Part shown: one piece after another, positions 22,116 to 32,779 of the stretch
Layout of the letters: every line of letters begins with the position of its first letter
Position numbering within the stretch: the stretch's first letter is position 1
Origin: Bromus sterilis
Taxonomy: Eukaryota; Streptophyta; Magnoliopsida; Poales; Poaceae
Direction of reading: 5' to 3'
NCBI GenBank assembly: GCA_950022295.1
Contig: OX465598.1
Span: 189,095,501-189,159,500 of the forward strand
DNA length: 64,000 bases
Made by a program: the position numbers and the translations under genes
Notes under the pieces: generated by a model
What the model was told of the DNA's origin: nothing
Databases searched by the model: none
What the model saw: only the letters and a program-made list of their open reading frames with translations

Positions 22116-23031
22116 TGATGAGGACATCCCTACTAATGTTACACCCATACCCTCACCAACTACACATACTGGACCAGTTACTAGAGCACGTGCACGTCAA
22201 CTAAATTATCAGGTACTTTCGTTTCTTGCGAATCCTTCTATTGTTCATGAACATATGATGCTGCCTAAATTAGATACTTTTGTTTTGCTTATGAATGAAG
22301 GACCTAGCATGGACAAGAAGGATGGTCATTGGAGCGGGATCAAGAATGGAGAAGAAGGTGCGCGCGGGGGAAAGTACAGTGGAGCTTCCAGTGGGGATTT
22401 TCGCACGTTGAAGCCACCATAAGGCATGCATGAAGGCTTGGATGGAATACACGAGATGCCACTTCATTATTTTCGTCCAAGAGCAATTATAGGTGCTGCG
22501 TCACCTCAATATTGGGCTAGGCCCATGTAATTTCGAAATACCACATTATAGGCTGTTTTTAGAGTCCGTATGTGTGGGGAAACCGAGTTAGGGTTGTTTT
22601 CGGACCCCACCTCCAAGGGGTCACGAAAATCCCCTCTGTCCCCCCATATATACAGCCCTTAGGGCGTCGTTTAGACTTGGGTTTTAATTAGATTTAAGTT
22701 AGCCATAGCCGCAACTTCGAGTTCTTCGTTTGTGTCGTCCGACCAGGCCAAGACCGCATTGGAACCCCAACTTCTGTTAATCTTTCATCTTATATTCGCC
22801 ATATCCAGATTGCAATTCTTAGTTCTTGCTTGTTCTTCGATTGCTTGCAGGAATTGACCTTCGTGGTCAGGTTGATCGTGCATCCGCGGGATCAATAACC
22901 TCTCGGAGTTGGTTTAGCGATTGCTAAGGCGCAACGTCTTCGCACGTTCGTAGTCGAGTCGTGAAAGTCTACTCCACCAAAATCGATCTCCACCATCTCA
23001 TCGAAACATCGGGACACCTTCGCCTCTATCA
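22116..23031 (+). repeat. 5' LTR, Gypsy copy 1
   Basis: The LTR runs TGATGAGGAC...CGCCTCTATCA. Its first ~307 bp repeat the coding sequence for the C-terminus of the polyprotein, which is open here as well but has no upstream start in a gene context. The U3 promoter and R region lie downstream of that. Confidence 0.96.
22647..22653 (+). promoter_or_regulatory. LTR TATA box
   Basis: TATATAC lies in CCCCCATATATACAGCC within the LTR, ~530 bp from its start and after the LTR-encoded reading frame. Transcription of the element probably starts ~30 bp downstream. The same box is at about 29427 in the 3' LTR and at 38606 in copy 2. Confidence 0.6.
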
Positions 23032-23033
23032 AG

Positions 23034-23043
23034 TGGTATCAGA
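23034..23043 (+). promoter_or_regulatory. Primer binding site, tRNA-Met-like
   Basis: TGGTATCAGA starts two bases after the 5' LTR. It matches the first ten bases of the initiator-tRNA-Met primer site and then diverges (TTTCC instead of GC). The same sequence is in copy 2 at 38994. Confidence 0.88.
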
Positions 23044-24114
23044 TTTCCAGGTTGTTCGGTGAGATTTACCAGTTTTCGTAGTCTAGATTGGTTCTGTTCT
23101 TCATACCTACAGTCCACAAAAAAAGCCAAAAAAAAATTAGGGTTAGATCATCACGTCCCAAAACAGTCCGAGCCTTTGTCCAGTTTTCTTTACAGTAGTT
23201 TGCCTTGTTGAATTTGCGGTTGCATCGTTGTGTCGAGTTGCTGATCTTAGCGTCTAGTTACCTTAGAGTTTCGCGTTCGGATCACAGTTTGTCACGCCGC
23301 CGCCGCACAGTAGTACACCACCACGTTCCGCCAATCCGAGTCCAGATACACCACCAAGTTCCGCCAAGCAGAGTCCATACACACCACCACCACCTACCGA
23401 TCCGAGTTGAGTTCCATCACCCGTTCGGTTTGTGATATCTCCGTAGCCAGAATAGTTTTGAGTTGTCGTACGTAGAAGAGGGTGATTTCCAAAAAAAAAA
23501 AAAAAAAAAAAAAGTCTGGCACGCTTTCCAGAGCAGTTTTTAGGCCAAAAATTTCGAGGGTAAAAAAATTTTGTGCCCATACGTTCCTTAGGTCCAGAAA
23601 CTCGTTTTGAGACGTTCGCCACCATAGTGATTTTTTTCGCACTTTTTCAGCCCCCGCAGTCCCGCATCGCCAAAAAAAAAAAAAAAAAAAAAGAGAGATC
23701 AAAAATTCAGAGTGTGCTTCACAGTTGTTACGTGCCGCGCCGTGCTTTCGTTGGTGTTTTAGGCTCGCGTCTCTAGTACGGTCTAGCCTAGGATCAGCAC
23801 AGTACCGACGTTGAGTGTTTATTCAGCTTTGCATCTCTGTTTTGATTACTGTTGATCTTTTTGCTACCATATTTGTCAAGCCTACCTACAGCTCCACATA
23901 TATTCTACATCGTGCGTTTTGACACCTCCTGGCCATCGCTCGACCATATCTCTGAGAGTTTTGACCCGTTGGTTGTACATCACCACCTGCTGCTAGGTAA
24001 GAATCAGTAAGAACGTAAGAAAAGCTTGACGGATTTGTGCTTTCCACCACCCCACATCCATCCCATTAGTAGAAGTAGGATCATATTCCTGTGTGTTTTC
24101 TCTTTCTGCTAACC

Positions 24115-27100
24115 ATGCCAGGATCACATGATGAAGTGGCGCGGAATGCACCCGATTGGGAGAACATGACAAACAAGGAGCTACATGATAAATTTGCACG
24201 TATGATGTCTCAACAGGTGCAGGACATCGAGACCAGATTTACAGAGGCGATTGATGGCGTGGAGAAGATGATCGACACCAAGCTCGACGCCAAGTTTACT
24301 GAGTTGATCGCACGCCTACCTTCAGCACAGCCACAGCCACCGCCACTACCACGTGCACGACGTATTCTGTTTCCGCGAGGACAAGCTGCTGGTATTGGTG
24401 CTCCTCCTGCTGCTGCAGTTGCTGCTACTGCTGCTGCTGCTTCTGACGTCAGCCAGGATGACAACTACGAGGGTGATTACGAGGAGGAGGTGGAACAGGA
24501 AGCGGCCTATGAGCAGCCAGCTGGACGTCCACGTCCCAACATTCGCCACGGTCGACACCAACCACCCCCTCAGGTACGCGATGATGAACATGTGCCTAAA
24601 CTTAAATTGAATCTTAAGCCGTTTGAGGGTAGATATATTCCTGATGCTTATCTTACTTGGGAGTTAGAAACTGAACAACGTTTTACATGTTTACAATATC
24701 CTGAGAATAGACGTGTTACTGCTGCTGTTTGTGAATTCACGGGCTTTGCATCTATTTGGTGGTCTGAACATTGTAGATTGCATGCTAATAATATTCCAAA
24801 TACTTGGGCTGCTTTAAAAGATGCTATGCGTACTCGCTGGGTTCCTCCTTATTATCAACGTGAATTGTTACAAAAATTACAGCGTTTGAGACAAGGAAAA
24901 AATTCTGTAGAGGAATATTATCAAGAATTACAAACTGGATTGATTAGATGTGGCCTAGTAGAGGATAATGAAGCTATGCTTGCACGTTTTATGGGTGGCT
25001 TAAACAGGGAGATACAAACTATTCTAGAATACAAGGACTTTGCTACTATCACTCGTTTGTTTCATCTTGCTTGTAAAGCTGAACGTGAAGTGCAGGATCG
25101 ACAGGCCGCTACGAGACCTAACTTTTCTGCAGGACGAAATACATCATGGACATCGCGTGGAGCTTCTACATCCACACGTCCTGCTGCGCCACCATCTACT
25201 TCAGCCGCTCATTCTTACAGGGAGCCACCAAAACAGCCAGCACCACCATTCAAGGGTGCACAGAGTGGTCCAGCGGCGAGTTCTTCTTCATCCATGGCGT
25301 CCACAGGGCAAACACGAGATCGTGATATTAAATGTCGCAGGTGCCAAGGTGGAGGTCACTTCGCAAAAGACTGTCCCTCCAAGCGTGTGATGACTATTAC
25401 GGCGGATGGTGGGTATGAGTCAGCGAGTGACTATGATGAGGAAACTCTAGTTCTCATTGCTCATGAGGAACAGGGTGCCCATGATGATGCTCATGATATC
25501 GAGTATATGACTCCTGATGATGCAGATAAATATGCTAGTTTGGTTGCTCAACGTGTATTAAGTGTGCAGGTAACGAAGGCCGAGCAAAACCAGAGGCATA
25601 ATTTGTTCCACACAAAGGGAGTGGTGAAAGAACGTTCGGTTCGCATCATCATTGACGGAGGGAGTTGCAACAACTTGGCTAGCATGGAGTTGGTGGAGAA
25701 GCTATCTCTCACCACAAGACCACACCCCCATCCGTACTATATTCAGTGGTTTAACAATAGTGGTAAGATTAAGGTAACGCGTTCTGTTCGTGTGCACTTT
25801 AGCATTGCTGCATATGCTGATTATGTTGATTGTGATGTGGTACCCATGCAAGCATGCTCTCTTTTACTTGGTAGACCATGGCAATTTGATAGGAATGTTG
25901 TACACCATGGTAGGACAAATCAGTTTACTCTAGTTCATCAGGATAAAAATATTGCTTTACTTCCTATGTCTCCTGAACAAATTGTGAAAGATGATCTTGC
26001 TAGAGCTAGTAAAGCAAAACAGGAGAAAAATAAGAGTGAGAATGAGATAGCAGCCAAAGAATTTGAGCACCAACATAAGACTAATAGCAAATCTTCTTCT
26101 GCTGTTTCTAATGAAATTAAATTGACTAGTCCAACTTTGCTTGCTACTAAGGTTGATATTTCAGATTTGGATGTTAGTCAATATGTGTGCTATGCTTTTG
26201 TGTGCAAAGAAGCTTTGTTTTCATTTGAGGAATTGCCTCCTTCTTTGCCTCCTGTTGTCACTGACCTTTTGCAGGAGTTTATTGACGTCTTTCCACAAGA
26301 CGTACCACCGGGATTACCACCTATTCGAGGGATTGAGCATCAGATTGACTTAATTCCCGGTGCTTCATTGCCCAACCGTGCGCCATACCGTACCAATCCG
26401 GAGGAGACGAAGGAGATTCAGCGTCAAGTACAAGAGCTACTCGACAAAGGTTACATACGTGAGTCCCTTAGTCCTTGTGCTGTTCCTGTTATATTAGTGC
26501 CTAAAAAGGATGGAACATGGCGTATGTGTGTTGATTGTCGAGCCATTAATAATATTACTATTCGTTATCGTCATCCTATTCCTAGGTTAGATGATATGCT
26601 TGATGAATTAAGTGGCTCTACCATGTTTTCCAAAGTTGATTTGCGTAGTGGATACCATCAAATTCGCATGAAATTAGGAGATGAATGGAAAACGGCTTTT
26701 AAAACTAAGTTTGGATTATATGAGTGGTTAGTCATGCCTTTTGGGTTAACTAATGCACCTAGCACTTTCATGAGATTAATGAACGAGGTTTTACGTGCTT
26801 TCATTGGACGATTTGTGGTAGTCTATTTTGATGATATACTGATTTATAGCAAATCTTTGGAGGAACATTTGGATCATTTACGTGCTGTTTTTATTGCTCT
26901 ACGTAATGCACGTTTATTTGGTAACCTTGGGAAGTGCACCTTTTGCACCGACCGAGTATCGTTTCTTGGCTATGTTGTTACTCCACAGGGTATTGAAGTT
27001 GATAAAGCCAAGATCGAGGCGATTGAGAGTTGGCCGCAGCCTAAAACGGTCACACAAGTGAGGAGTTTTCTTGGCCTCGCTGGATTCTATATGCGTTTTG

Positions 27101-29202
27101 TGAGAGATTTCAGCACCATTGCTGCCCCTCTCAATGAGCTTACACGCAAGGATGTGCCTTTTACTTGGGGTACCGCACAGGAAGAAGCTTTCACGGTATT
27201 GAAAGATAAGTTAACACATGCTCCTTTGCTCCAACTTCCTGATTTTAATAAGACTTTTGAGCTTGAATGCGATGCTAGTGGGATTGGTTTGGGAGGTGTG
27301 TTATTACAAGATGCTAAACCTGTTGCATACTTTTCTGAAAAATTGAGTGGGCCTAGTCTGAACTATTCTACTTATGATAAGGAATTATATGCTCTTGTTC
27401 GGACATTAGAAACTTGGCAACATTATTTATGGCCCAAAGAATTTGTTATACATTCTGATCATGAATCTTTGAAACACATAAGAAGTCAAGCAAAACTTAA
27501 TCGTAGACATGCTAAGTGGGTTGAATTTATTGAGACTTTCCCTTATGTCATTAAACACAAGAAGGGGAAAGATAATATTATTGCTGATGCTTTGTCTCGT
27601 CGTTATACTATGCTTTCACAACTTGACTTCAAGATATTCGGTTTAGAGACAATCAAAGAACAATATGCAAATGATGCGGAATTTAAAGATGTATTGCAGA
27701 ATTGTAGAGAGGGTAGAACATGGAACAAGTTTGTGCTTAATGATGGATTTGTGTTCCGTTCTAACAAGCTATGCATTCCAGCTAGCTCTATTCGTCTTTT
27801 GTTGTTGCAGGAGGCGCATGGAGGAGGATTAATGGGACATTTTGGCGTGAAAAAGACGGAGGACGTACTTGCTACACATTTCTTTTGGCCAAAGATGAGA
27901 CGGGATGTTGAGCGTTTTGTTGCTCGCTGCACTACATGTCAAAAAGCTAAGTCACGACTCAATCCTCATGGTTTATACATGCCTTTACCTGTACCTAGTG
28001 TTCCGTGGGAGGACATATCCATGGACTTTGTTTTAGGCTTGCCTCGAACAAAGAAGGGGAGGGATAGCATATTTGTTGTCGTGGATAGATTTTCTAAGAT
28101 GGCACATTTTATACCATGTCATAAAAGCGATGATGCTGCTAATGTTGCTGATTTATTCTTTGGAGAGATTATTCGTTTACATGGTGTGCCCAATACTATT
28201 GTCTCGGATCGTGATACTAAGTTTCTTAGCCATTTTTGGAGATGCTTATGGGCTAAGTTGGGGACTAAACTACTTTTTAGTACTACATGTCATCCCCAAA
28301 CTGATGGACAAACTGAAGTGGTCAATAGGACATTGTCTACTATGCTTAGGGCTGTTTTAAAAAGTAACTTGAAACTGTGGGAAGAATGTTTACCTCATAT
28401 TGAATTTGCTTATAATCGTTCAGTGCATTCTACCACTAAAATGTGCCCTTTTGAGATTGTTTATGGTTTTCTACCTCGTGCACCTATTGATTTGCTACCT
28501 CTTCCATCTTCGGAGAAGGTGAATTTTGATGCTAAGCAACGTGCTGAATTGATATTAAAAATGCATGAGTTAACTAAAGAAAACATTGAGCGCATGAATG
28601 CTAGATACAAGCTTGCTGGTGATAGGGGTCGAAAGCATGTTGTTTTTGAACCAGGAGATCTTGTTTGGTTACATCTACGAAAAGATAGGTTTCCTGATTT
28701 GCGCAAGTCTAAGTTAATGCCACGAGCTGATGGTCCCTTTAAGGTTTTACAGAAAATTAATGATAATGCATATAAACTTGAGCTACCTGCAGATTTTGGG
28801 GTTAGTCCCACATTTAACATTGCAGATTTGAAACCTTATTTGGGAGAAGATGATGAGCTTCCGTCGAGGACGACTTCAATTCAAGAAGGGGAGGATGATG
28901 AGGACATCCCTACTAATGTTACACCCATACCCTCACCAACTACACATACTGGACCAGTTACTAGAGCACGTGCACGTCAACTAAATTATCAGGTACTTTC
29001 GTTTCTTGCGAATCCTTCTATTGTTCATGAACATATGATGCTGCCTAAATTAGATACTTTTGTTTTGCTTATGAATGAAGGACCTAGCATGGACAAGAAG
29101 GATGGTCATTGGAGCGGGATCAAGAATGGAGAAGAAGGTGCGCGCGGGGGAAAGTACAGTGGAGCTTCCAGTGGGGATTTTCGCACGTTGAAGCCACCAT
29201 AA
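24115..29202 (+). CDS. Gypsy gag-pol polyprotein, intact
   Basis: A single frame of 1,695 codons starts at ATG 24115 (MPGSHDEVAR). An in-frame ATG 24 bp upstream adds only eight hydrophobic residues and is less likely. Domains: coiled acidic N-terminus; gag capsid from residue ~170; zinc knuckle CRRCQGGGHFAKDC at ~407; retropepsin with DGGS at ~514; RT with YFDD at ~904-907; RNase H with Asp at ~1053; integrase with an H/H...CTTC zinc module and D-D-E at ~1304, 1365 and 1401 (35 residues between the last two). A GPY/F-like module follows (ADGPFKVL...). There is no stop between gag and pol. The last ~101 residues, ending RTLKPP, are encoded within the 3' LTR. One oddity is FYMRF where copy 2 has FYRRF, in the RT-RNase H connection. 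It acts in virus-like particles and in integration of the element. Confidence 0.95.
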   Translation: MPGSHDEVARNAPDWENMTNKELHDKFARMMSQQVQDIETRFTEAIDGVEKMIDTKLDAKFTELIARLPSAQPQPPPLPRARRILFPRGQAAGIGAPPAAAVAATAAAASDVSQDDNYEGDYEEEVEQEAAYEQPAGRPRPNIRHGRHQPPPQVRDDEHVPKLKLNLKPFEGRYIPDAYLTWELETEQRFTCLQYPENRRVTAAVCEFTGFASIWWSEHCRLHANNIPNTWAALKDAMRTRWVPPYYQRELLQKLQRLRQGKNSVEEYYQELQTGLIRCGLVEDNEAMLARFMGGLNREIQTILEYKDFATITRLFHLACKAEREVQDRQAATRPNFSAGRNTSWTSRGASTSTRPAAPPSTSAAHSYREPPKQPAPPFKGAQSGPAASSSSSMASTGQTRDRDIKCRRCQGGGHFAKDCPSKRVMTITADGGYESASDYDEETLVLIAHEEQGAHDDAHDIEYMTPDDADKYASLVAQRVLSVQVTKAEQNQRHNLFHTKGVVKERSVRIIIDGGSCNNLASMELVEKLSLTTRPHPHPYYIQWFNNSGKIKVTRSVRVHFSIAAYADYVDCDVVPMQACSLLLGRPWQFDRNVVHHGRTNQFTLVHQDKNIALLPMSPEQIVKDDLARASKAKQEKNKSENEIAAKEFEHQHKTNSKSSSAVSNEIKLTSPTLLATKVDISDLDVSQYVCYAFVCKEALFSFEELPPSLPPVVTDLLQEFIDVFPQDVPPGLPPIRGIEHQIDLIPGASLPNRAPYRTNPEETKEIQRQVQELLDKGYIRESLSPCAVPVILVPKKDGTWRMCVDCRAINNITIRYRHPIPRLDDMLDELSGSTMFSKVDLRSGYHQIRMKLGDEWKTAFKTKFGLYEWLVMPFGLTNAPSTFMRLMNEVLRAFIGRFVVVYFDDILIYSKSLEEHLDHLRAVFIALRNARLFGNLGKCTFCTDRVSFLGYVVTPQGIEVDKAKIEAIESWPQPKTVTQVRSFLGLAGFYMRFVRDFSTIAAPLNELTRKDVPFTWGTAQEEAFTVLKDKLTHAPLLQLPDFNKTFELECDASGIGLGGVLLQDAKPVAYFSEKLSGPSLNYSTYDKELYALVRTLETWQHYLWPKEFVIHSDHESLKHIRSQAKLNRRHAKWVEFIETFPYVIKHKKGKDNIIADALSRRYTMLSQLDFKIFGLETIKEQYANDAEFKDVLQNCREGRTWNKFVLNDGFVFRSNKLCIPASSIRLLLLQEAHGGGLMGHFGVKKTEDVLATHFFWPKMRRDVERFVARCTTCQKAKSRLNPHGLYMPLPVPSVPWEDISMDFVLGLPRTKKGRDSIFVVVDRFSKMAHFIPCHKSDDAANVADLFFGEIIRLHGVPNTIVSDRDTKFLSHFWRCLWAKLGTKLLFSTTCHPQTDGQTEVVNRTLSTMLRAVLKSNLKLWEECLPHIEFAYNRSVHSTTKMCPFEIVYGFLPRAPIDLLPLPSSEKVNFDAKQRAELILKMHELTKENIERMNARYKLAGDRGRKHVVFEPGDLVWLHLRKDRFPDLRKSKLMPRADGPFKVLQKINDNAYKLELPADFGVSPTFNIADLKPYLGEDDELPSRTTSIQEGEDDEDIPTNVTPIPSPTTHTGPVTRARARQLNYQVLSFLANPSIVHEHMMLPKLDTFVLLMNEGPSMDKKDGHWSGIKNGEEGARGGKYSGASSGDFRTLKPP
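28883..28895 (+). promoter_or_regulatory. Polypurine tract
   Basis: AAGAAGGGGAGGA lies immediately before the 3' LTR and is the expected primer for plus-strand DNA synthesis. It also codes for the polyprotein residues just before the LTR. Confidence 0.9.
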
Positions 29203-29811
29203 GGCATGCATGAAGGCTTGGATGGAATACACGAGATGCCACTTCATTATTTTCGTCCAAGAGCAATTATAGGTGCTGCGTCACCTCAATATTGGGCTAG
29301 GCCCATGTAATTTCGAAATACCACATTATAGGCTGTTTTTAGAGTCCGTATGTGTGGGGAAACCGAGTTAGGGTTGTTTTCGGACCCCACCTCCAAGGGG
29401 TCACGAAAATCCCCTCTGTCCCCCCATATATACAGCCCTTAGGGCGTCGTTTAGACTTGGGTTTTAATTAGATTTAAGTTAGCCATAGCCGCAACTTCGA
29501 GTTCTTCGTTTGTGTCGTCCGACCAGGCCAAGACCGCATTGGAACCCCAACTTCTGTTAATCTTTCATCTTATATTCGCCATATCCAGATTGCAATTCTT
29601 AGTTCTTGCTTGTTCTTCGATTGCTTGCAGGAATTGACCTTCGTGGTCAGGTTGATCGTGCATCCGCGGGATCAATAACCTCTCGGAGTTGGTTTAGCGA
29701 TTGCTAAGGCGCAACGTCTTCGCACGTTCGTAGTCGAGTCGTGAAAGTCTACTCCACCAAAATCGATCTCCACCATCTCATCGAAACATCGGGACACCTT
29801 CGCCTCTATCA
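28896..29811 (+). repeat. 3' LTR, Gypsy copy 1
   Basis: By line-by-line comparison it is identical to 22116-23031. It encodes the polyprotein C-terminus and stop (TAA, 29200-29202) in its first ~307 bp. Confidence 0.96.
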
Positions 29812-29816
29812 CAATC

Positions 29817-31674
29817 CCAGTTCGAGCTGAATCTATGGAATTTTGTCTTTTTTATGAGAGGTGTATGAAAAACATTTTACGTCCACTATTTGATGAATTA
29901 TACACAAAATATGGTCTAATATTTTTGTAAATTGGTTTGGTACAATTTTGCAATAAATATTTCGTAGGTTCTTCATAAAAAATAGTCAATAATGATCACC
30001 ACTAAAACTTAGCAATAATTAAGCATTTCCTAAATGAATTATTGCTTGTATTATTTAAATAAATAAAATTTCCTCTATAGTAGAAGGTATTTTGTAAAAA
30101 TATTAAAAAAGGGAAAAGATAGTAATAATAACATTGACCTAAATAAAAGTTAAATAAAAACCCAAACAAATTATTATAATAATTATATAATATTTAAATT
30201 TATTTTTTATGTTTAAGTTTGAAATTTAATTCAAATTTAAACTAAAAACAGAATTGTTTTGAAGAAATAACTAAAAATGGAATAAAAGGACAAAACCTAG
30301 TCCTTCCTCTACTTGGTCGAAGCCCACTCTTTATGTCCCTAAGCCCCGCCCTCTCTCTCCCGCTGAGGCCCACCTGTAGACATGGCAAAACAACTTGTTA
30401 ACATATATTTGGTAATTTCTTCACAAAAACTCCTTGTTTTGTATACTCAGAAAATAAAAAATGGTTTTTTTGTGCAAAGAAAATGAAAACCTCCTTAAAA
30501 AATATTGTTCACTATCGCAAGCTCCACACTTGTGCATGATATGGGCACATTTCAACAAACTATGACATGAGTGTGGCCATAACATTAGTCATTTGGCTTA
30601 AAATCCAAGCTTATTTATTCATCATAGCCCATTTTTGTGAATGATTTTTTAAGAAATGTTATGTATTCCACGTTTGTTATTTTCCCGAGATGCTAGACCA
30701 CCTAAAATGACACAACGCGAAGGTTTCCCATATTTTTATGCCTGTTTCAAAATACAGTCAAAACAATGGGCATCGATGTTCTTAGCTACAAGTGGTATCT
30801 TGGGAAACTCTTGGTGACTCTCTGATGAAATGGCTACTCGGGTACCTAAAAATGATATTTGGAAAAAATCTTGAGGAAACGATGAAGCATCTATAGTTCA
30901 AATTTGACCCGCTTCCAAGGGAATCAGTACAGTTTTTTATTTTTATGAGAGGTGCGTGAAGAACATTTTACATGCAACTATATGATTAATTGTACTCCCT
31001 CCGATCCATATTAATTGACACACACTCTAGTACAAAGTTATACTAAGTGCGTGTCAATTAATTTGGATCGGAGGGAGTACATAAAATATGGTCTAATATA
31101 TTTGTAAAATAGTTTGCTACAATTTGTTAACATATATTTGGTAGTTTCTTCACAAAAAACCCTTGTTTTTTGATACTTAGAAAATAAAAATTTGATTTTT
31201 TGTGCAAACGAAATGAAAACTTACTTAAATAACATTGTTCACTATACCAAGCTTCACACTCGTGCACAATATGGGAACATTTCAACAAACTATCCCACGA
31301 GTCTAGACATAACATTAGTCATTTGGCTTGAAAGCCAAGATTTTTGTTCATGATAACCCATTTTTGTGAATGATTTTTTAAGAAATGTTATGTATTCTAG
31401 GTTTGTTATTTTCCACAGATGCTAGGTCACATAAAATGACACAACGCGAAGGTTTCCCATTTTGTTATGCATGTTTCAAAAGACGGTCAAAACGGTGGGC
31501 ATGGATGTTCTTAGCTACGGATTGAATATTGTGAAACTCTTGACGAATCTCTGATGAAATGGCTACTCGAGTACCTAGAAATGATTTTTGGAAAAAATCT
31601 TGAGGCAAGGATGAAGCATCTATAGTTCAAATTTGACCTGGTTCCACTTGAATCGGTACAGGTTTGTCTTTTTA
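29817..31674. repeat. Old degenerate repeat region with tandem-like units
   Basis: The motif ATGAGAGGTG[T/C][A/G]TGAA[A/G]AACATTTTA followed by TGGTCTAATAT[A/T]TTTGTAAA recurs at about 29,853, 30,939, 31,671 (continuing at 50,961 after the CACTA element) and 52,821. Related sequence also occurs inside the CACTA at 32,010-32,340. The units are roughly 0.7-1.1 kb, diverged, AT-rich and noncoding. I do not recognise the family. Confidence 0.65.
30995..31077. mobile_element. Stowaway MITE (Tc1/mariner-type)
   Basis: This 83-bp element begins CTCCCTCCGATCCATATTAA and ends with its inverted repeat ...GGATCGGAGGGAG (about 24 of 25 arm bases pair). It is flanked by TA on both sides (30993-30994, 31078-31079). 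This is the canonical Stowaway signature of grasses. It is inserted in one unit of the old repeat. Confidence 0.96.
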
Positions 31675-31689
31675 TGACACTACAAGAAA

Positions 31690-31975
31690 TATGCTCATAC
31701 ATGACGTTCTTTAAAAGGTCGTGGCTGAAGTCGTCATAAATCTATGACGATTTCACCCTAGATGGTCGTAAACTGTTTGAGGGGGGTCAATTCCATATAT
31801 AAACCATGACGATGTGAGTCGAAAAGGTCGTAGCCGCATAAGATGAGATCGTCATAAACTGAGCCACACAGCTTACGAAGTTATTTTTAGTTGATTACGA
31901 CCTATTTAGATCATCATAACATTTACGACGATTTTAATAACGTCGTAACATGTTCTAACTATGCTTACATGTCAC
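31690..31975. repeat. CACTA left subterminal repeats
   Basis: Many copies of TCGTCATAA, TACGAC[C/G], ATGACGAT and related strings occur in both orientations, as expected for binding sites of a CACTA TNPA-like protein. Comparable motifs fill the right end (50,740-50,945). Confidence 0.75.
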
Positions 31976-32779
31976 TCGTGGGGTCCATTCGATCCCACCT
32001 CATTCATCTATTTGTAAAATGTGATCTAATATTTTCGTAAAATGGTTTGGTACAATTTTTCAACAAATATTTGGCATGTTCTTCATAAAAAATAGCAAAT
32101 AATGATCATCACTAAAACTAAGCATTAATTTACAATTTCCTAAATAAAGTATTGATTGTGGAATTAATTATGATTGAAGTAAATAAAAATAAATCTATAG
32201 AAAAATGTATTAGTTAAAATATTAAAAAACTCAAAGATAATTAATTGCTATTAACATAATAGTAATAATAACATTAACCTACATAAAAGTTCAATAAAAA
32301 TCCAAAAAATGTTAGTTTCTTCGTAAAAACCTTTTTCTGGCACTCGGAAAACGAAAAATGATTTTTTTTGTGCAAAAAAGGGAAAACTTCCTTTGACAAC
32401 ATTTTTAGAATTTTCCTAGCCTTGCAAAGATAATTAAAATTTTCTTATAAAACATTTCTTGCAATTCCAATATGAAACTTCTCATTTTAGCCTTTTCCTA
32501 TCCTTCCTCCAAGTTTCGTGATTTAAACCCTAGTTCAATCCATATATGCATTGGTTATTGAATGCATATATCTTCTTGGCCTAAATCTTTCATAAATATT
32601 TTTAGCGGTTTGTAAATATTCCAACAAAGTCCCTTGAACTGTTTCACATTTTTTTAACCTCAAGTTTTTCCTCTTTCCCTCTCTTCTATTTTCTCAAAAA
32701 ATCGAAATCCAGAAGCAGCAACAGCCTGGGTTGGCCTAACTCCTCTCCCCTGTAGGCTCCTAACCCATAGGTCCATCTA

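Larger units (their letters stand above)
22116..29811 (+). mobile_element. Full-length young Gypsy (chromovirus, CRM-like) retrotransposon, copy 1
   Basis: The 7,696-bp element is bounded by the 5-bp duplications CAATC (22111-22115, 29812-29816). It has two 916-bp LTRs that I read as identical, a tRNA-Met-like primer site, a ~1.1-kb leader, a single gag-pol frame and a polypurine tract. The order gag, protease, RT, RNase H, integrase is Gypsy-type. Integrase continues into a GPY/F-type module, and no canonical chromodomain was recognised after it. Overall it resembles the CRM-type chromovirus branch, but this lineage call is from memory and needs a tree. All parts appear intact, so it may have moved very recently. 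Confidence 0.95.

Noticed and set aside
22116..22422. Apparent ~100-codon gene in the 5' LTR
   Set aside because: It is the LTR copy of the polyprotein C-terminus. The same stretch in the 3' LTR belongs to the gag-pol frame, and here it has no upstream coding context.
24210..24591. Antisense frames over the gag start
   Set aside because: They are mirror readings of the low-complexity Ala/Gln/Glu codons of gag and have no independent support.
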